Position numbers and translations under genes: made by a program. From Chloroflexota bacterium (GTDB lineage: Bacteria > Chloroflexota > Limnocylindria > Limnocylindrales > CSP1-4), in assembly GCA_013696945.1 (NCBI GenBank), contig JACCXQ010000243.1, forward strand, positions 1 to 8,787: a stretch of 8,787 bases of DNA, in the 5' to 3' direction. Below the pieces are notes generated by a model. That model was not told the DNA's origin, did no database searches, and saw only the letters and a list, made by a program, of their open reading frames with translations. This document shows positions 6,427 to 8,787 of the stretch, piece by piece (position 1 is the stretch's first letter; each line of letters starts with the position of its first letter).

Positions 6427-7599
6427 TTAGCCGGCTCGCGAGGCGGCGAACTCGCGCGCTCGCCGCCGGTCGTCCCATTCGTGCCAGTCGACCAGCAGGG
6501 CACTGGCATTGAAGATCGAGGAGTAAGTGCCCGAGACGATGCCGATGAGGAGCGCCAGGACGAACGTCCGGATGGCGTCGCCGCCGAACAGGAGCAGCGC
6601 TGTGAGCGTGATCACGACCGTCAGGGACGTGTTGATCGAGCGGCCGAGCGTCTGCAACAGGCTGTGGTTCACGATCGCCGCGAACGGCTCACCGGCGTGG
6701 CGGATGCGATTCTCGCGGACGCGGTCGAAGACGACGATGGTGTCGTGCACGCTGAAGCCGATGACCGTCAGCATCGCGGTCACGAAGAGGGCATCGAGCT
6801 GCAGGCCGAAGAGCGTGCCAAGGATGGCGAACGTGCCGACGACCACGATGACGTCGTGGATGAGCGCGACGATCGCGGTCGCACCCATCCGGAAGTCGCC
6901 GAACCGGAAGGTGACCCAGAGGAGGATCCCGATGGAGCCGAGCCCGATGAGGATGAGCGCCTGTGTCGTGACCTCCTGGCTGACGATCGGGCCCACGTTC
7001 GACTCCTGGCGGACCTCGTCGATCGGCCCGAAGCGGTCCTGGAGCGCGGTGGCGACCTCGCCAAGCTTTCCCTCGGACGGGACGATGAGGCCGGGGCTCG
7101 GTGACGGCGCGGCCGACGCTCCCGCGGAGCCTGACGGAGAAGGGCCCGCCGAGGCATCGGGGCTGGCGGCTGGGTCGGGACTTGCGGACGGGTCAGGACT
7201 GGCGGGTGGTGAGCCGCTGGTCCCGGGCGAGCCGGATGGCGCGACGGTCGGCGGCGGGGTCGCGGGCGGCGCTTGCTGGAGTCCGATCTCCTCGGTCCGG
7301 ATGAGCACGTACTGGCGCTCTCCATCGGTGGTGATGGCGACGCTCGAGTCGCCCAGCCCCTGCTCGGCGAGCACCTCCTTGACCTGTGCCCCCGTCGGAG
7401 TGCCGTCGCGGAAGTGCACCTCCCAGATGGTGCCGCCGGTGTAGTCGATCGAGAATTGGAGACCGAGGCGAGCGCCCGGCACGAACGTGAGGGCGATGAA
7501 GATGAGCCCGGGGATCGTGATGAGCAGGCTGATCGCGTAGTACCACCGCCGCTTGCCGATCAGGTCAAACACGGGCGCCGGCTTCTCGCGAGCGGCCAC
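6427..7599 (-). CDS. secF: Protein translocase subunit SecF with low-complexity spacer
   Basis: Role: with SecD, uses the proton motive force to help the SecYEG channel release and pull proteins across the membrane. Seen: 390 residues with six membrane segments at about 20-40, 212-231, 239-262, 266-288, 321-339 and 343-371. The N-terminal FDLIGKRRWYYAIS leads into segment 1, followed by FSIDYTGGT (49-57), the SecF counterpart of the D-[FY]-x-G-G motif. Segment 4 ends in GFSVHDTIVVFDRVREN (281-297), a SecD/SecF hallmark. Oddity: residues 109-172 in the first extracytoplasmic loop are a Pro/Ser/Ala/Asp-rich spacer not found in standard SecF. Start: GTG at 7599 overlaps secD by 35 bases and has only a weak AGG. 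A GTG at 7572 (giving MFDLIGKRRW) has GAGAAG nine bases upstream and a more typical N-terminus, so it may be the true start. recJ follows immediately. Confidence 0.96.
   Translation of the reverse strand: MAAREKPAPVFDLIGKRRWYYAISLLITIPGLIFIALTFVPGARLGLQFSIDYTGGTIWEVHFRDGTPTGAQVKEVLAEQGLGDSSVAITTDGERQYVLIRTEEIGLQQAPPATPPPTVAPSGSPGTSGSPPASPDPSASPDPAASPDASAGPSPSGSAGASAAPSPSPGLIVPSEGKLGEVATALQDRFGPIDEVRQESNVGPIVSQEVTTQALILIGLGSIGILLWVTFRFGDFRMGATAIVALIHDVIVVVGTFAILGTLFGLQLDALFVTAMLTVIGFSVHDTIVVFDRVRENRIRHAGEPFAAIVNHSLLQTLGRSINTSLTVVITLTALLLFGGDAIRTFVLALLIGIVSGTYSSIFNASALLVDWHEWDDRRRAREFAASRAG
7084..7275 (-). repeat. secF: Low-complexity spacer tract in secF (imperfect Ser-Pro-Asp-Pro repeats)
   Basis: This part of secF (residues 109-172) is made of Pro, Ser, Ala, Gly, Thr and Asp. 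It includes imperfect tandem units such as ASPDPS, ASPDPA and ASPDAS and ends in PSPSPG. There are no frame breaks. It sits between the first membrane segment plus the start of the P1 domain and the rest of P1, so it should be extracytoplasmic and unstructured. Repeat slippage is a likely origin. Confidence 0.65.
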
Positions 7600-8787
7600 G
7601 TGCCTGTGGCGTGGCGATGGTGAACTCGTCGTCCCTGAGGCCGTAGAGATTCGCGTGGCGGGCCCATGGCTGGCGCACGATCCAGCGCAGCATCTCGCGG
7701 CTCAGCGTGATGGCCGTGAACATCGAGGTGAGAACGCCGATGATCAGCACGAGGGCAAACCCGCGGATCGTGGATGACCCGAAGTAGTACAGGATCGCCG
7801 CCGTGATGAGGCTCGACACGTTCGAGTCGATGATCGAGTTCCAGGCACGGTTGAAGCCTGCTTCGATGGCGCTCCCGACCGTCTTTCCGGCGCGCAGCTC
7901 CTCCTTCGTTCGCTCGAAGATCAGGATGTTGGCATCGACCGCCATGCCCACCGACAGGACGAAGGCGGCCACCCCGGCGAGCGTGAGGGTCACCGGGATG
8001 AGCCGGAAGACCGCGTAGACGATGAGCGCGTAGAAGAGCAGCGCGATGCATGCCACGATGCCCGGAAGGCGGTAGTGCAGGAGCATGAAAAGGAAGACGA
8101 GCCCGATGCCGATCGCTCCGGCGAGGAGGCTCTGCTCCAGGAAGCTCTGGCCGAGCGTTGCGCTGATCCGGCTGAACCCGACCTCACGGATCTCCAGCGG
8201 CAGGGCACCGAACTTCAGGACGGTGACCAGGTTGTTCATCTCGCCGACGGTGAAGTTGCCGCTGATGATGCTCCGGCCGTTCGGGATGGAGTCCTGGACG
8301 ACGGGGGCGGAAACGACGATGCCGTCGAGGACGATGGCGAACCGCCGCCCCACGTTCTGAGCCGTGAAGTCGGCGAAGAGCGTCGTGCCCTCCGGCTTGA
8401 GCTCGAACGAGACGGCGGGCTGGCCGAACCGGTCGAACGTGGGCTGGGCGACAGAGATCTGATCCCCGCTGAACAGCGGGCTCGGGTCCATGCCGCCCGG
8501 GAGCGGCGCCCCGTCGAGGACCTGCTGGTCGAACTCGACCGGGACGATCACGAAGTCGAGGCGGCCGGTGGAGCCGATGAGGTCCCGCACCTCCTCCACG
8601 TTCTCGACACCGGGGATCTCGACGCTGATGCGGTCGCTGCCCTGCGTCTGGACGATCGGTTCGGAGACGCCGGTCGCATTCACACGCTGCTCGATGATCG
8701 TGCGCGTGGTGGCCATGATCTCGGCCGTGACAGCCTGCTGGTCGGTCGCGACGACCTGGTACTCGCCCCGGAGACCGCCCTGCAGGT
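7565..8787 (-). CDS. secD: Protein translocase subunit SecD, 5' end outside the window
   Basis: Role: partner of SecF in proton-driven Sec export. Seen: the frame is open from the right edge, and its first residues LQGGLRGEYQVV correspond to the conserved DLQGG motif just after membrane segment 1, so perhaps 40-60 residues are missing. Numbering from the edge, the P1 domain follows, with VNATGVSEPIVQTQGSDRI (35-53), VEEVRDLIGSTGRLDF (63-78) and the base of the P1 head at FAIVLDGIVVSAP (149-161). Five membrane segments then lie at about 214-236, 241-261, 266-288, 321-334 and 340-362. GMAVDANILIFERTKEE (280-296) carries the conserved Asp needed for proton coupling. The C-terminal 40 residues are polar. 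An internal Met at 8716 is not the true start, because the upstream frame encodes conserved SecD sequence. The 3' end overlaps secF. Confidence 0.96.
   Translation of the reverse strand, partial: LQGGLRGEYQVVATDQQAVTAEIMATTRTIIEQRVNATGVSEPIVQTQGSDRISVEIPGVENVEEVRDLIGSTGRLDFVIVPVEFDQQVLDGAPLPGGMDPSPLFSGDQISVAQPTFDRFGQPAVSFELKPEGTTLFADFTAQNVGRRFAIVLDGIVVSAPVVQDSIPNGRSIISGNFTVGEMNNLVTVLKFGALPLEIREVGFSRISATLGQSFLEQSLLAGAIGIGLVFLFMLLHYRLPGIVACIALLFYALIVYAVFRLIPVTLTLAGVAAFVLSVGMAVDANILIFERTKEELRAGKTVGSAIEAGFNRAWNSIIDSNVSSLITAAILYYFGSSTIRGFALVLIIGVLTSMFTAITLSREMLRWIVRQPWARHANLYGLRDDEFTIATPQARGRSREAGARV

Noticed and set aside
6010..7104. Plus-strand open frame (364 codons) opposite recJ and secF
   Set aside because: The His/Asp/Glu/Arg-rich sequence has no domain and spans the junction of two real genes on the other strand.

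Overview
This is a G+C-rich bacterial window (roughly two thirds G+C by eye) with nine genes, all on the minus strand. They are packed so tightly that they look like one long transcription unit read from position 8787 down to position 1. In transcription order they are: secD (5' end outside the window), secF, recJ, a membrane-anchored WD40-like (PD40/TolB-type) beta-propeller protein of unknown function, pyrF, tatA, tatC, rapZ, and the first 144 codons of a yvcK/CofD-type gene that runs off the left edge. No tRNA, rRNA, CRISPR array, insertion sequence or phage gene was seen. The longest gene-free stretch is only 45 bases, or 207 bases if tatC uses its internal start.

Right part (about 4.66-8.79 kb): SecD and SecF are the accessory membrane proteins that use the proton motive force to help the Sec translocon pull proteins outward. 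The two genes overlap. SecF carries a Pro/Ser/Ala/Asp-rich spacer of about 64 residues in its first extracytoplasmic loop. recJ, a full-length DHH-family single-strand exonuclease, begins directly after the secF stop.

Middle (about 2.5-4.67 kb): a GTGA overlap joins recJ to the propeller gene, and an ATGA overlap joins that gene to pyrF (orotidine-5'-phosphate decarboxylase, the DAKRGD 'type 2' form). One base separates pyrF from tatA.

Left part (1-2.5 kb): tatA and tatC form a two-component twin-arginine translocase with no tatB in view. A strong hairpin fills the 45-base tatA-tatC gap. rapZ overlaps tatC by 8 bases, and a yvcK-type gene with two N-terminal membrane segments follows. The rapZ-yvcK pairing is the familiar cell-wall/central-carbon control pair, often followed by whiA, which would lie beyond the left edge.

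The gene content (separate secD and secF, TatA/TatC only, rapZ-yvcK, type 2 PyrF, Gly- and Pro/Ser-rich spacers in extracytoplasmic proteins, GTG starts) suits a high-GC Chloroflexota or Actinobacteriota-like lineage. I lean to Chloroflexota, but this is inference. The locus is mostly housekeeping. The least explained elements are the propeller gene, the tatA-tatC hairpin, the SecF spacer and the membrane-anchored YvcK. I found no convincing new defence or mobile system.
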